Source: Paramecium tetraurelia (Eukaryota > Ciliophora > Oligohymenophorea > Peniculida > Parameciidae). From it: a stretch of DNA of 64,000 nucleotides. Made by a program: the position numbers and the translations under genes. The notes under the pieces were generated by a model. The model saw only the letters and a program-made list of their open reading frames with translations, was not told the origin of the DNA and did not search any database. The stretch spans positions 62,001 to 126,000 of the forward strand of contig NW_001799004.1 of NCBI RefSeq assembly GCF_000165425.1, given 5' to 3'. Of the stretch, positions 35,290 to 47,128 are shown piece after piece (the first letter of the stretch is position 1; each line of letters opens with the position of its first letter).

Positions 35290-36262
35290 TCAATCCACCA
35301 AGGATAATTTGGCTTCGTTTGAAAGTATTTGGTCATAGATGTCGATTAATTTCTAAGCCAAACGATATCCTCCTATTGCTAAATTCTCTTCGCAGAACTC
35401 TTATGCTTATTTGACATAGTCCTTGTTGTAGTTATTTGATCCAGCAATCATTGGGTATACAAACTGAATAGCTTATCTATATCCAACATATGTCCAAACT
35501 GATGGATTGCTATTTAAATATTAATGCGTATAATACGTCATGTCCAAATTAATATATTTCGTAAACTGATACTTTTTAATTACGTCTAAAGACCACTTAT
35601 TTAAATATTCCTGATCACTTTAACTCAGAGGTCTAACCAGAAAAGAGTTATTGGGACTGAAAGCAAATGCTCCTGCATCCCAAAATGAATGCAAATTCAC
35701 TAAGGTTCCATTCTCCAACTAAACTTATTTTTCAATTTTTTACCTGCACTTTCATGAAATTTCCACCTTAATCACCATTTGGATAACTTGAATTCCAAAA
35801 TGTAGTATCATGTAATGGTTGATGCAAGTCTCCGATGACATGGAGAAGCACCCTTAACATCTAGGCTTTGAACACCGTATGTCTATTCCTAGCAGTTTTT
35901 GAGTTAGTGAGCACTGAAACTGCTTGGTTAATTGCATAAATAGAATTTATGTTTCTGTTTTAATCTTCTATCTTAATCAGTAAGCCATCTGGATTTATGG
36001 GTCTGTCTGTATAATGCCAATCGTTCATAAATGAAGTTCCTGTTTCCTTGATGTCGTCCATCCACACAGCAGCCTCTGCAAATGTGTTAGACTTCCCATC
36101 AGTGAGTGAGTTCAAATCTTAGACCAACGAATCAGCCCAAGCCAAGGTGTCTGGACGATTGTCTTTTAGGTAATTCTTTGCTATCTGTGCAGTCATCATG
36201 TGGCCAACATCCCACCAACACTAGACTACATAGCTGATTGCAAGAAGAAGGAGAGCTTTCAT
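35290..36262 (-). CDS. S1/P1 nuclease, secreted
   Basis: 315 residues, one 25-nt intron near 35718-35742. Signal peptide MKALLLLAISYVVQC is followed directly by WWDVGH; in P1 nuclease the mature N-terminal Trp and the nearby His are zinc ligands. The other ligands are visible: WMDD, DWHYTD, HVIGDLHQPLHD and NLHSFWDAG. All zinc-binding residues appear intact, so this should be an active trinuclear zinc single-strand nuclease/3'-nucleotidase. In ciliates such enzymes are expected in phagosomes or secreted for nucleic acid scavenging. Length is usual (about 290-320). Confidence 0.95.
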
Positions 36263-36552
36263 ATAATTATTTTATTAATCTGAACTCTGTATTTGTGAAC
36301 TTAAATACTCCAATTTTTATAATTAAAATTTAAAAATCGCATAAATTACCACATTATTTGAATTTAGTTTTTGGCGGCTACTTGATACAAATGGTTCAGC
36401 AATGTAGACACCAAGGAGTGGAGAGTTTGTAGCTGCTTGTGTTTATTGGATATTTGATACAAAAAAATAGTATTATAGAGGGCTGCAACGTAATATAATT
36501 AAATTGAATTAAAAGTAATTTATAATTAGAATATAAGATAGTTTTATTGAAA

Positions 36553-37440
36553 TCATTTTCGTTTAAATTGTTGATCTGATTGATATTTTTTGAAAATCGG
36601 CTTAAGTCTCTTGTCCTACAGGTAGATTAAATGGAATACCTTCTCTTACATAATGGTTGAATATTGGAAGTGCCCTTGCAATTGCTCCACTCCCTAGATT
36701 CTACCATAGGTTATTTCACATATCTAAATTAATTCACATTTTACTTTGTCTGAGTTGAAGAGCTTCCACTTTTTTCCATGAAACTCTAGAAAGAATTTGG
36801 GGATGAATTTGGAATCCAAGAAATTGATGAAGGCATACCCAACATTACATTTGTTCTATGTTACATAGAAAATTTACAGTAAAATCTATGGGGAGATAAA
36901 AAAAGTCATAATTGTCTTTATGATTGATATCAAAGTTCTCCAACAACATGGGCTGAGTATATTTGTTTGGAATGTTCCTTATCATTAAGGTGGTTCTCTA
37001 ATCTCCAGGAATCTAGATAGGAGGGAAGTAAATACTTGGTCCAATTTAATTTGATATTGGGTGATTTGTGCTTAGGGTTCATATCTTCTCTTGTTTTTGA
37101 ACTGGAATTACTGAAAGGAGGTAGGCATGGTTTTGTAAAATATATCTTCTTTATTTTAATCTAACGCAGATTGGTTGAGTTCTTGGTTGTGGAAGGAGGT
37201 GGAGAGAGTCTCGGGCAATGTGGATGTGTTAGAACATATTGTTATTGACCTGTTTTTCATTATCAACTAATTGTTATTATTTGGATGAGATTGATCATCG
37301 CGTTACTTAGTAGGAATCGCGATACTTACTTTGGGTTCGTCATCTGAATCTTGTTTATCGGATTGTTTGCCTTGGGCATTCGATTTGGGTCGGACAAACA
37401 ATCCAAAGCAGGATGGGTTAATAGTAAAAGAAAGCTGCAT
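36553..37440 (-). CDS. MEI2-like RNA-binding protein
   Basis: About 273 residues, with introns of 23, 22 and 21 nt; a further 24-nt in-frame GTA...AAG segment near 37330 is optional. The first ~120 residues are low complexity. Residues ~125-235 are the MEI2 C-terminal [42 protein letters not shown] and [20 protein letters not shown], each close to fission-yeast Mei2 and plant AML proteins. The tail is basic. Mei2 proteins control meiotic mRNAs, in yeast with a meiRNA partner. Only the single C-terminal RRM is present here. Confidence 0.92.
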
Positions 37441-37471
37441 ATAAAATAATATATTTAATATAAAGATTTTA

Positions 37472-38118
37472 ATGAGCAAAGCTTATTTGGCTGTGAAGAA
37501 TTTTAAGTGGTCCGAGATGGTTAATTTGCTTGCTTATGGAGTGAAGCATCCTGACACTCTCTCATAGACTCAAAGAATTACCAGATTATACAGGTGCGTC
37601 TCACATTCTATTCTTAGGGCAACCATAAGGAGACATTACACTTCCCAATTGGAGAATTTCAAGGGCGATCAAATTAGATTCTATAACGAGATGCAAGTGG
37701 CCCAAAAAGATTTTAATAGATTATAGGAATTGAATAATAATTATGCAAGTACATTAACTCTGCAAAACTATTTAGATTTGAATCAAGAGTAGAAGGTTGA
37801 ATTTACATAATTGGAAAGCAAGTGGGTCAATTGGTTAGAGACCAATTATGATGCATTTTTATACATCGATGAGTGTCGACCATATTCAAGCACCTCGACC
37901 AGATATATTGTTTACACAGATAAATAATTGAATTTCGATCCCTTGGGCTTCTACAAATCAAGACCAGTTAATGATGGTAAATTTGATCCCCACCTGCCCT
38001 ATTTCAGAGATTACCCATACAACGAGTCATGGTGGAACATGAATGAATCATTCCCATCAGGTAAGACTTTTCACACATATCCTTAGATTTCGATGATACA
38101 CCATCAAAAAATCATTGA
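37472..38118 (+). CDS. LYR-motif protein, NDUFB9-like (complex I)
   Basis: 206 residues, one 26-nt intron near 38059. An LYR motif lies in QRITRLYRCVSHSILR near residues 40-50, followed by a second helix with charged residues and a tyrosine-rich C-terminal half ending DYPYNESWWNMNE. LYR proteins bind mitochondrial acyl carrier protein; NDUFB9 has this order (LYR helix bundle, then a proline/tyrosine-rich tail). The family placement is from overall layout. Start 32 bp from the divergent MEI2-like gene. Confidence 0.6.
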
Positions 38119-38322
38119 TTTATTGCATTCCAGATAATAAATAAAACAAAATACAAAATTCTATTTTATTCATCCCTTCTTATTTAATTTCTAAATACTT
38201 CCCATCCCGTTTACAAATCCATTCAAATCATAAATACAATATTCTCATCTAAATATGTTTTCTGAATTGGAACTCAATTTAAATATTAAAACATTAATAT
38301 AAATTATAATAAAGTAAAGTAC

Positions 38323-39162
38323 ATGTTTAATAAAAGGAAAATCTAAAAAAAGGAGGATGTATTGAATGGCATTTAAATCAATGAGCAAGAAACAAAAGAA
38401 CCTGAAGTTTAAAAGAAAATCAAAAATGAACAAACTGAGAAATAAATTATATTGCCTGTCTTAGAAGAAACCAAATTTAAGGCTGGCTTCGTACTATAAC
38501 ATTAGAATAACTTCGCAGTTGAAAAAATTGCACCTGAAGCAAAACCCTATCAAAATGAAATTGCTGAAACCCTTCAAAGATTAAAATCTATTCATTCAAT
38601 CGATGATGTCAAAAAAGGACAAGTCTTGCCTCCCAAGAAAAATACTTCGTTGAATGCTCCCATTGCCATGCCATCAAATGTTAAATTTTCTTGCACTTTT
38701 GATTTCAATCCAATGTTATGTAAAGATTATCATGACACAGGATATTGCACTTTTGGTGATTCTTGCATTTACATTCATGATAGAGGAGACTATAAATCAG
38801 GTTGGGAACAAGAAAAGGAGTATCAAGATTAATAAAAAACAAGAAGAATGGGTAAGTAAGAAAAAGAAGATCTTGAATTTAAATAGAAACTCGATGAATT
38901 TTATGTTCCTGAAACGTGTAGCGTTTGCTAATCATAGTTAAATAAACCTGTTCAAACTAAATGTCAACATTTCTTTTGTGAAAAATGCATAATTACTGCA
39001 AAAAAGTGTCCTGAATGTGGTAAAGCTACTGATGGACTTTTTCATTCAGCTATCAAAATTATCTAAGAATTACAAAATAAGAGAGATAAGTTCATAGCAG
39101 AATATAGACCATCAGAAAATAAAACATCGTAAAGATTAAGTGAATGTGATTGGATGATGTGA
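38323..39162 (+). CDS. RNF113A: RNF113/CWC24 spliceosomal zinc finger-RING protein
   Basis: 279 residues, one frame. A lysine-rich N-terminus precedes a CCCH finger in the block CKDYHDTGYCTFGDSCIYIH, then DRGDYKSGWEQEKEY, nearly identical in layout to human RNF113A ([29 protein letters not shown]). The C3HC4 RING follows: CSVCQSQLNKPVQTKCQHFF, CEKC and CPEC, then GLFHSAIKI. Cwc24/RNF113 joins the activated spliceosome near the 5' splice site. This is relevant in a genome with tens of thousands of 25-nt introns. No sign of damage. Confidence 0.95.
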
Positions 39163-39268
39163 ATATGTGATTATTATATTAAATTAGTATCTAATAAACC
39201 TCTATAATATTGAATTTTCATATATATTTCCTACAACCAATGAAAGCTAAAGAAATTGATTGTCAGCA

Positions 39269-39573
39269 TCAGTCATAATTAATTAATTAATTTAGAAATA
39301 ATTATATAATATAAATAAAATATGGTTTAAGCTTATTTATTTATTACAATTAAAATGGATCATCAAAATTACACTCTAAACCTTTTTTTGGTTATTTGCA
39401 TATTTTAATTAATTTGAGAAATACTGATTTTTCTAAGTTTCATAATTTAAAAAAATCTAACCGGCACAATGTTTTTCTTCTTTACTTAGTTTTCTCATTT
39501 AATCTTTGATTACTTTGTCATTTTTGTTGAATTTATTATGAATTTTACATAGTTCTGCAATTTATGATTTCAT
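39269..39573 (-). CDS. possible small gene, 91 residues
   Basis: A minus-strand ATG at 39573 opens a basic helical peptide (MKSQIAELCKIHNKF). A 29-nt GTT...TAG intron near 39440-39468 joins it in phase to a second exon ending at TGA 39269; the exon sum is 276 nt. The peptide has coding character (cysteines, charged helices), but no family is recognised and the donor starts GTT rather than GTA. Its neighbours are the RNF113 gene, whose stop is 107 bp away, and a stretch of plain AT spacer. May be real, may be a decayed or chance frame. Confidence 0.35.
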
Positions 39574-40031
39574 TTGTCTATTTTTAGTAACAGAATTAAC
39601 TCAATTCACATTATTCAGTAATTTTTATTAAATGCAAAATTTTATATTGGAATATAAAAGTATATTTTTAAACATACAATTTATGTGTTAATCGTAGAAA
39701 CTATTCAACTTTTTATAAGATACATTACATGATATATATATATATAACAAAGTCATTTGTGTAACATTTAAAAGGTAAATTTTACAAATTCTGTTTTATA
39801 CTATTTACGTTTATCCGCAACAAGTAAAATTTAATATTAACCTTTGTATTGAAGAGATTGTTATAAATTGGTCTACAAAGTGGGTTATTTAGATATATTT
39901 GTTGAAATTACTTCAAGGAATTCTTGATTTTTAGTAATTGAGAAAATTCATAAAGGAAAATGAAATTTAAAAATCCACGTGCAAATAAGGCCATTTAAAA
40001 ATTCTCATATTCCTGGTCAGTTGTTACTCAA
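39574..40031. other. intergenic spacer
   Basis: About 460 bp of AT-rich sequence with (TA)n runs and no convincing coding frame, RNA gene or repeat of note. Confidence 0.45.
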
Positions 40032-40269
40032 TGAGAGATCATTAAATGCATCACGAGATACCAGCATTTTTATAGTTTTTGGATGAAGCATGTAATTTTA
40101 TTTGGAGAATGAAAAAGGGCATGGTGATTAAATTTAAGCCATTATAAGAAGTATGGAAGGGTGTAGTTGATAAAATTATAATAAAGAAAAAAGTGAAAAT
40201 CAATTTCTTGCAAGATTTAACTGCATAGTTCCCTCCAAATATGCAAGTTTTTCTTTTGCATTTTTGATG
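40032..40269 (+). CDS. possible small ORF, 78 residues, convergent overlap
   Basis: ATG at 40032 opens a 78-codon frame with a mixed amphipathic and basic composition (IPAFLQFLDEACNFIWRMKK near the start, then KVKINFLQDL). Its 3' 70 bp overlap the 3' end of the minus-strand gene at 40200-40673. No family recognised. The frame has protein-like composition, but the overlap and lack of introns leave it uncertain. Confidence 0.35.
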
Positions 40270-40673
40270 AAGAGTTCGAGGTTCCAAGCAACGCATTTAA
40301 GATCTGTTATTTCCTTGTTCTATCTACGATTTTCGGACTATCGATTAAATAAATCTTCCTCTTCCCATCCGTCACATTCATAAGAGGATTCCTCTGGTGA
40401 AATAAATTTATATATTTTTCTCTGTTTCTATTATCTACAATGGCATCCTTTCTCCTTCTTTTTTATTTTTTTAGCAACGCCCAATCCCTATTATTGTTTT
40501 TAAGTCGAATTATCATCATTGATGAGTAAGTTCTAAATTGAAGCTACCTGAGTCATTTAATAAAATATTTATATAAATATTATTAACTTAAAAACGACAA
40601 TTGGTTCATTATCTACCTTAATTTAGCTATCCGTTTTATAAATCTCCACACTGTCATAAGTATTATTGATCAT
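40200..40673 (-). CDS. small protein with acidic and coiled-coil C-terminus, unknown
   Basis: A 157-codon minus-strand frame from ATG at 40673 to TGA at 40202. The C-terminal 65 residues are clearly protein-like (SPEESSYECDGWEEEDLFNR, then a helical NLELFIKNAKEKLAYLEG end). The middle contains a basic K-rich and cysteine-bearing patch. In-frame GTA...AAG/CAG segments near 40590-40610 could be introns without changing the phase. Upstream of the ATG other frames also look protein-like, so the 5' end may be incomplete. It lies 176 bp downstream of HSF on the same strand. Confidence 0.5.
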
Positions 40674-40849
40674 CTAGGAGTTCTGGAGTCAGGAAAGAAT
40701 GGTCATAGCGTGTTCTGCATCCGAGAGATATCCAAATCTTATTTGAAAATGGTAATAGAAAACATTTCTGTTATTTTACTTTCTAATTAATATTTTATTT
40801 AATCTGCCTATCTTTAAATAATAACTTATATAATAATCAAATATAAAGT

Positions 40850-42229
40850 TCATAAGAATGGAAATCCTCTAAAATTTTCATTTCCCTTATTCTATCCAAA
40901 ATAATTCTAAAAGTTGTTCTAGAATTGTTGTCCCTATTGTTACTGTTACTGTGATTGTTGTTATTAAGATAAACTCATTAGTTCTACTTTATAGATAATA
41001 ACCTACATTAAATCAGGGCCTAACTGTTCTGTTGGACCATGAAATTAGAATCCATGTGTTATGGTTATCTCTAAAATTGATTATTGCATTGTTTCTTCAT
41101 AAAACCATTATCATATTAAGAAATGTCTTGCTTGACTAATCACTTAGAGGTTAGATTCATACTTGATTGCAATTGCTGTTCCTGTTGCTATTAGGTTTTC
41201 ATAATTTTTTCTAGAAATGAGTTATGCTCTTGGAGTTGCTTTTGATCCTTCTACTATCCAGGTTCTAAATTGGTTATTAAATATCATACTGTTTTGGTTT
41301 AATTGTTAAAGATTTAAGAGATTATTAAATTGTTAATCAATATGATTATCTTTTTTTAAATTTAAATTATTACTTGGTTCTTGGGGGGGAATTGGAGTCT
41401 AGGGAGGCACCTACACTCCCACTAGTTATTGGACTGTTTATTGGTTTTGTGATTGGTTCATGTTGGTGATCAAGGTGGCTAAAAGGTATGACAAGGTATC
41501 TATTTTTCTTTCATCAGTTTCTCTGATTCTTTTGATTTCCTTTAGAAAATTATGGATTTAGAATAGATTACTTGCCATAATAATTTATTTTCATTGATCA
41601 GATGATCATTTTGGGTCATGATTAAAATCAATGCCTTCTGTAATTCGTGTTACTTTCCCTTAATGCCGAGCATTTCGTTAAGAAAAAATTAATAATCATT
41701 TTTTAGTTTGGACATATCTACTTCCATGGAATTATTGGCTATTATAAATGACATATAATGTTACAATTCTAACTTGAATTTTAATTTCTTTCGTCAAACT
41801 ACTCGACCTACTCTCCTTGCTTTCTCTTGATCTCACACAGCAAATGCCTTTTTGACATAGGAATTAATGATTACTTATTCCCTCTCTAAAAATATTTATG
41901 TCTAAATTCGTTATCTCCCCCTTCATTTTTCATTTTATGAAAATCATACATATTCAATTATCTTACAAAAGAAGCGTAATTATTGTGCTTAAAGTGATTA
42001 GGCAACACCTAAACTATTTATGCAATAGTACTTTCTCAGCTAATTCATTGACATTTTTTACAACGAATGCTGTGCCCTCCTCATTCCAAGATATGATTTC
42101 ATTGTAATCGGGATTCTAATTAATATGTAGACATAATTTGTTTACTTCCAAAATGTCGTAGGTTTTAATTAAAAAAGAAGGAGTCGAAGCCTTTTATTTA
42201 ATATTATGTTCTTCTTTTGCTCTATCCAT
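40850..42229 (-). CDS. HSF: heat shock transcription factor (HSF)
   Basis: 397 residues with seven introns (30, 23, 26, 32, 25, 27, 23 nt); exons sum to 398 codons. The HSF DNA-binding domain covers ~17-105: PSFLIKTYDIL, IISWNEEGTAFVV, LPNHFKHNNYASFVRQLNMY (the recognition helix) and FRHKYFQRG. Two hydrophobic heptad stretches follow (~150-230), corresponding to the trimerisation HR-A/B region. The C-terminal half is glutamine-rich, with runs encoded largely by TAA and TAG, and would act as the activation region. Binding to nGAAn heat shock elements follows from the family. PP5 lies 214 bp upstream on the same strand. Confidence 0.95.
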
Positions 42230-42443
42230 AAAAAATAATTAAATATGATTTTTAGAAATTTCGATAAATCAAGTGATTGTTAGAATTTCTAAGAATAATC
42301 TTAATCTAAACTATTACTTTATATGCGCAATTTGGAATGTGCATATTTCTGGTTTTCCTGAGATCAAAGGAAATGAAGAATTTATTTAAAACTTACATAT
42401 TGTAAATTATTCTTTGCACAAAAACATAAATTTAATTGTGTTT

Positions 42444-44070
42444 TCACATAAACATTCCGTAATTTCTAGCATAAGCCATGGGTGGTAACTTCGGATGTTC
42501 CTAAAAGATTTATAGACCATAGCAAATACCACAGCATCAAATTGAATGAACTTGGGTTTCATTTCGCCTCCCTTAAATATGATAAATGCCCCCTTATTCT
42601 TCATTTGATCACAATAATTAGGAGCTGAGAAAATGGTGATGACTCTGCCATCAGCCTCCACTTCATACCCTTGGTCCTTCATCTCATGGGATCTCACCAA
42701 CAGAGCTTTAATATAGCACTAAACCTACATAAGCCATTTTCATTTAAGAATTTATGAGCAACATCAGGTCCAAAGGATATTGAAATGCCCCTCTTACTTG
42801 GATGTCTTCCATTCTACTTGATGGGATCACTCCACAACATATCAGCCATGGGACCACCTTCAGGGATCTCTCTGAAACGATTTAATTTCTGTAATTCACT
42901 GATGGTGACACCATCATTGGAGAACAATCCCTAAAATGGTAAAAGAGATCATCTTACTCCGTGAACAACCATCACTTATTTGGATAGAGTGTAAGCCAAT
43001 GGTAAATAGTTGAAAACAGTTTAGAACAATTCATAAACCTTGTCATCGTACTTGTGTTTGACTTCCCCTTCAAATCCATATAGCTTGTTCATGTTTCTGC
43101 TTTCATGATTGCCTCTTGTCAAATGCATGATGTCTGGGTTGCATACTTTCCATGCAAACAGAGTCATCATGACTTCAACACTCCAAGACCCTCTGTCCAC
43201 AAAGTCCCCATTGAATAGGTAAGGTCTATTGACTGAGGGGTTGCCATTTATTTTAAAAATGTTTACGAGATCAAAGAATTGTCCATGTGTATCTCCACAA
43301 ACAGTAAACTCAAGATCTCTAGAAAATATATGAATAAATATTTACTTAGGAACATCGTATTCCACAACGTTCTGTTGAGATTTCAATATTTCTCCCACCT
43401 TTTGTAATATCATAACTGCGTATTTTTTGTGTAATTTCTTCTGATCTTTAAAATGATTCATCAATTTCTCACACCTTGTCATAATGTATTAAGTGTTACC
43501 ATTCTGGTGTAACTTCACTGATATCGTTGTCGATTCTGGGTCCATCGTACCCTTGTTCAACATTGATGTCCTGGATATCGATTGGCTCACTCGCTTCATC
43601 TGGTCTTTCAATGGATTTTGCAAATTCTCGTTCGTAGATTGCCTACTTGATTTATTTGAGTTTTGCCTAAATGTCGGCATCTTTTCCTTGGGTGAGAGTG
43701 TCAGCCTATGCAAAATTATTATGAATTGTTTACTCTTTTGAACTCTTTTCGAGCATCGTCGAACTTTCCCAATAGTAAATAAGCAGAACCTTTTCTGTAA
43801 TAAGCCTTAATGAATCCAGAATCCTCTTTTAAAATCTCGTCGGCATCTATAATAGCGAGTCCGTAGTTTTCCATTTTGATGTGTGCAAATGCTCTATTTG
43901 ACAGACAAACAAGTCTTTGATTGCCTAGAGATGAATTACAATTGATGATTACCATTGGCTTTATCAGCAGCAGCAGTGTAGAATTCGATTGCTCTTTGGA
44001 AGTTACTCGATTTAAATTGTTCATTTCCTAGTTCTTTAAGTTTTTCAGCTTCAGGTGAATTTGGAATCAT
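42444..44070 (-). CDS. PPP5C: Ser/Thr protein phosphatase 5 (TPR-PP5)
   Basis: 479 residues, seven introns (28, 28, 25, 27, 27, 23, 29 nt). Three TPR motifs fill the N-terminus ([58 protein letters not shown]). After an acidic linker comes the phosphatase core: [53 protein letters not shown] and [10 protein letters not shown]. The C-terminus keeps the PP5 pattern [17 protein letters not shown]5 is auto-inhibited by its TPR domain and activated when the TPR binds the C-terminus of Hsp90. All metal ligands are present. Confidence 0.97.
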
Positions 44071-44111
44071 TAATTCTAATCTATACAATAAAGAGAAATA
44101 TTTAATTTATA

Positions 44112-45394
44112 ATGAAACACTCTGTTACTAAATCAACTGCGAATATTTTAGATACTCCTTTATTAAATCAAGGACAGATGAGAAATTAAAGGGATCTAAT
44201 TTTGAATCTATAATTTAAATATTAAAATAAAAAGAAGTTGTTTGTTTATTATTTTGGTTGCATAAGTATTTGTAATTTTTTTTAAGAATCCAAACTGAAA
44301 CATAATTTGCAATATCTATTCAGCCGATTGTAAATTGGCAATTATTTAATAATAAATAATTGAAATGAATATATATTCTTGCAGCCAATAGGATTAAATT
44401 CCATCGCCGGACAATTTGAGTTAAATCAGTTGGAGTAAGGTCCATTAGAGCAGCGAATAGATTTTGGAAAGGTAAACCAATTGTTAATATAGTATGAAAA
44501 GATCAAAAAAAATCCACAAAAGACAACCTCAGGATGTTTAGTAGAAATGGTTTTCGATTTAGAAGATATCAAGTTGCAAGCTGGATATTTCTGAAAATAA
44601 CGAAATCAATTTGAGAGATTAGACTATCTACGAATTCGATTATCTAAAATTAGATTAAGATTTGTTATCCAAAAAATGTCCCATCATTGTAAATATACCT
44701 ATAGATGTGTAGATTGAAGATATTAAGTCAAAAAAAAAATATCAAATTAAACCAATTTCAATTAAATCTGACATAATAGAAGTATTTATTTGGACTAAGT
44801 ATTATTTAGAAATTATATTCTTTAAACAACAAATTTATACTGACACCTGAAAAGGTTTACAACTATTAGGCACAGACTCAAAAGATTGACGATTTGGCTA
44901 AAGAAATAAGTATTTGTATTTGATTCAATAGAGAAATTGTCCACATTTCCTTCCAGTTAATATTGTATTAATATTGTCGAAAAACAATTCTCAATTTCCT
45001 AGATGAATTGACAAATAAGCAAATTAAAACTATATTCTTAGATCTGATTTAGGGGTTGATCTCTGCCCAAGAACACTAATTAGTCTTGAAATAGATCACC
45101 TTGGAGTCTATATTATACTTTGAAGATTCCAAATCATTTAAACTGAATGATTACACTGATGCTACCGTTGGAAATAATCGATCGAATTTTCAAGACTTAG
45201 GATTTTGTTTGGCCTAAATCTTATAGTTCAAAGCCAATCCATCCAATCCCAAGACACAACCATAAGTAATTAATTAAGTAGAATGGTTATAAACGTAAAC
45301 TGAGGATCCTTTCTCATCAGTAGCCTTGAACTTGATTTTGAACGAAAAACCAATCGAAGAAATCATGAATTTATTGTAATAGATTGAGTGCTGA
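44112..45394 (+). CDS. unidentified hydrophilic protein, start unresolved
   Basis: The body from 44385 to TGA 45394 splices cleanly as 305 codons with introns of 21, 22, 28 and 24 nt, the last ending in GAG. It encodes a helical, Q/N-rich protein with a phosphosite-like middle and a C-terminal region DPFSSVALNLILNEKPIEE. Two 5' models compete: an upstream exon from ATG 44112 (MKHSVTKSTANIL) joined through an unclear intron to the acceptor at 44384, or an in-frame ATG at 44365 in the alternative frame, which also reads through without the 22-nt intron. No domain recognised. Divergent from PP5 (41 bp). Confidence 0.55.
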
Positions 45395-45439
45395 TCTTCA
45401 AAACATACAGAATATCTCATAATACATAAATCATTAATT

Positions 45440-47055
45440 ATGTTTATAATTACCTAATTTCTATTTGTTCTTTCTAACGAAATTACCTGGACTAATTATT
45501 CCTTTACTTTCCCATAATTTGTTCCATTGGTGGCTGAAAAGACTGTTTTCTCAAGATCGCTGGAGGAATTTGGCTAGATATTGTACTCACCATATTTTAA
45601 CATTTTTTAGGAACATCTCTATAGAATACGATGGGGACATGGAGGAATCCATCTGTAAATTCGATTATTAATCCATTACTTTGGACAGACAGCCTGAGAG
45701 TCTGATTGCTTTGGTAAGTGACATGCAGCAGATCGACATTGACACTATGAGTACAGAAGAAATCCAGTAAGGATTTTCACATGAATTGGTGTCATACGCA
45801 ATCTCTAATAGGAATTTGATCTTATTGGAAAAAAAAGGAACAATTCATCATATGTATTATAATATTGGTGCAAAGTTTACAAATTAATCTACTCATTAAT
45901 TAATAATTCTCCAAAATGGAAATGAAAATTAATAAATTTTTACCGATAATGAGAATTATTATTATGTTGATCATCAGCAATTGATAAGATTCACAATCAA
46001 GGATAAAATGTTAGAACAGACAAAAATCCAAAATTGGAAGAAGGTGAATGGACATTTCAAAATGTTTATAAATAGAGGATTTGTATATTTGATAAATGGG
46101 AGCAAAGGAATGCGTATTTTAGAATTGTAAAATAATTTCATAATTTAAGTGAATAAATTTGTGATTGAAGTATATTAAATTTAAAATTAGGACTTTCACT
46201 AAGATTTGAATTTAGTAGATTATGCAATTGAAGGAGATTGGTTGTATTTGTTAGATTTTGAAAACGGAGTCTTTCGCTTTAATCTCACATCATTGCAATT
46301 GGATAAGAGATTCTTTATTGCCCAAAAGGGATGCAGCATAATATCTGTGAGACACAATCAGATCATGTTAATCCAATAGTAGTTATTGCATTCAGAGGTA
46401 TATGAAGGCAGAATAGTGGATAATGGATGGGGGATGACCAGAATGAAGACAGTAGCAAAGTAAATCATCAGAAATATCCAATAATTCAATAACTTTGCCT
46501 TGCTCATTAGTAATCCGACCAACAACATGTATTAAAAACATCTGCTAGACAATTTTAGTGATCCCTATCTTTCTAAAGGGTAATTATGAAAGTTGAATTA
46601 ATTTAGTTCTAATTTGCATTAGATGGAGTTTTTGGGAATGGATAAATTGGATGAGGAGTATGTAGTGGGAATCTACAGATATGGTGCAGCAATTTATTTT
46701 GCATAGGAAAGAACAGCCAAAATTTCTTGTTAGGCTAGATTGAGTTAGCAAAATAGAGTCACAGTATATTTTCATATAAAATAATTGGCAGATTCATTTG
46801 AATAGTACCAATTGTCTCAATAAAAATTAATCTGATGCATTCAATTATTGCCAAAGCAGACTGGAATACGTATTTGATGTTCATAATGTCCTGATGTCTC
46901 AATAGGAGGAAGATCTTTACGTTTACTTATGTATTCTCGCTTTGTCAATAATTATGGGACTTTTCTTGGCTATAATCTTTGTGTTCAGAAGATATCAATT
47001 AAAAAAGGAGAAGATTGATTACTTAAGAAAAAGCAAAAAGGGTCTTTAAAGTTGA
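45440..47055 (+). CDS. type I single-pass membrane protein, unknown
   Basis: 503 residues with introns of 28, 21, 27 and 28 nt. Signal peptide MFIITQFLFVLSNEITW. The ectodomain (~15-455) is made of repeated short strands with IxRFTIKD and LYLLDFENGVFRFN patterns, reminiscent of beta-propeller blades, and has several cysteines and N-glycosylation sequons. One membrane helix follows (CILALSIIMGLFLAIIFVF), then a basic tail ending KSKKGLQS. Family unknown; the propeller idea is inferred from repeat spacing. It shares its topology with the protein at 11694-12809 but no obvious sequence. Confidence 0.75.
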
Positions 47056-47128
47056 ATAGAGAGTCTGGATTCTTGAATTTATTTTATTTATTTTAGCTTA
47101 TAGAAGGTTTATTATTTTTTATTAAATA

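Noticed and set aside
46110-46190. A 23-nt intron candidate in the 45440-47055 gene
   Set aside because: Removing it breaks the frame with a TGA; reading through keeps the frame and makes the exon sum a multiple of three.
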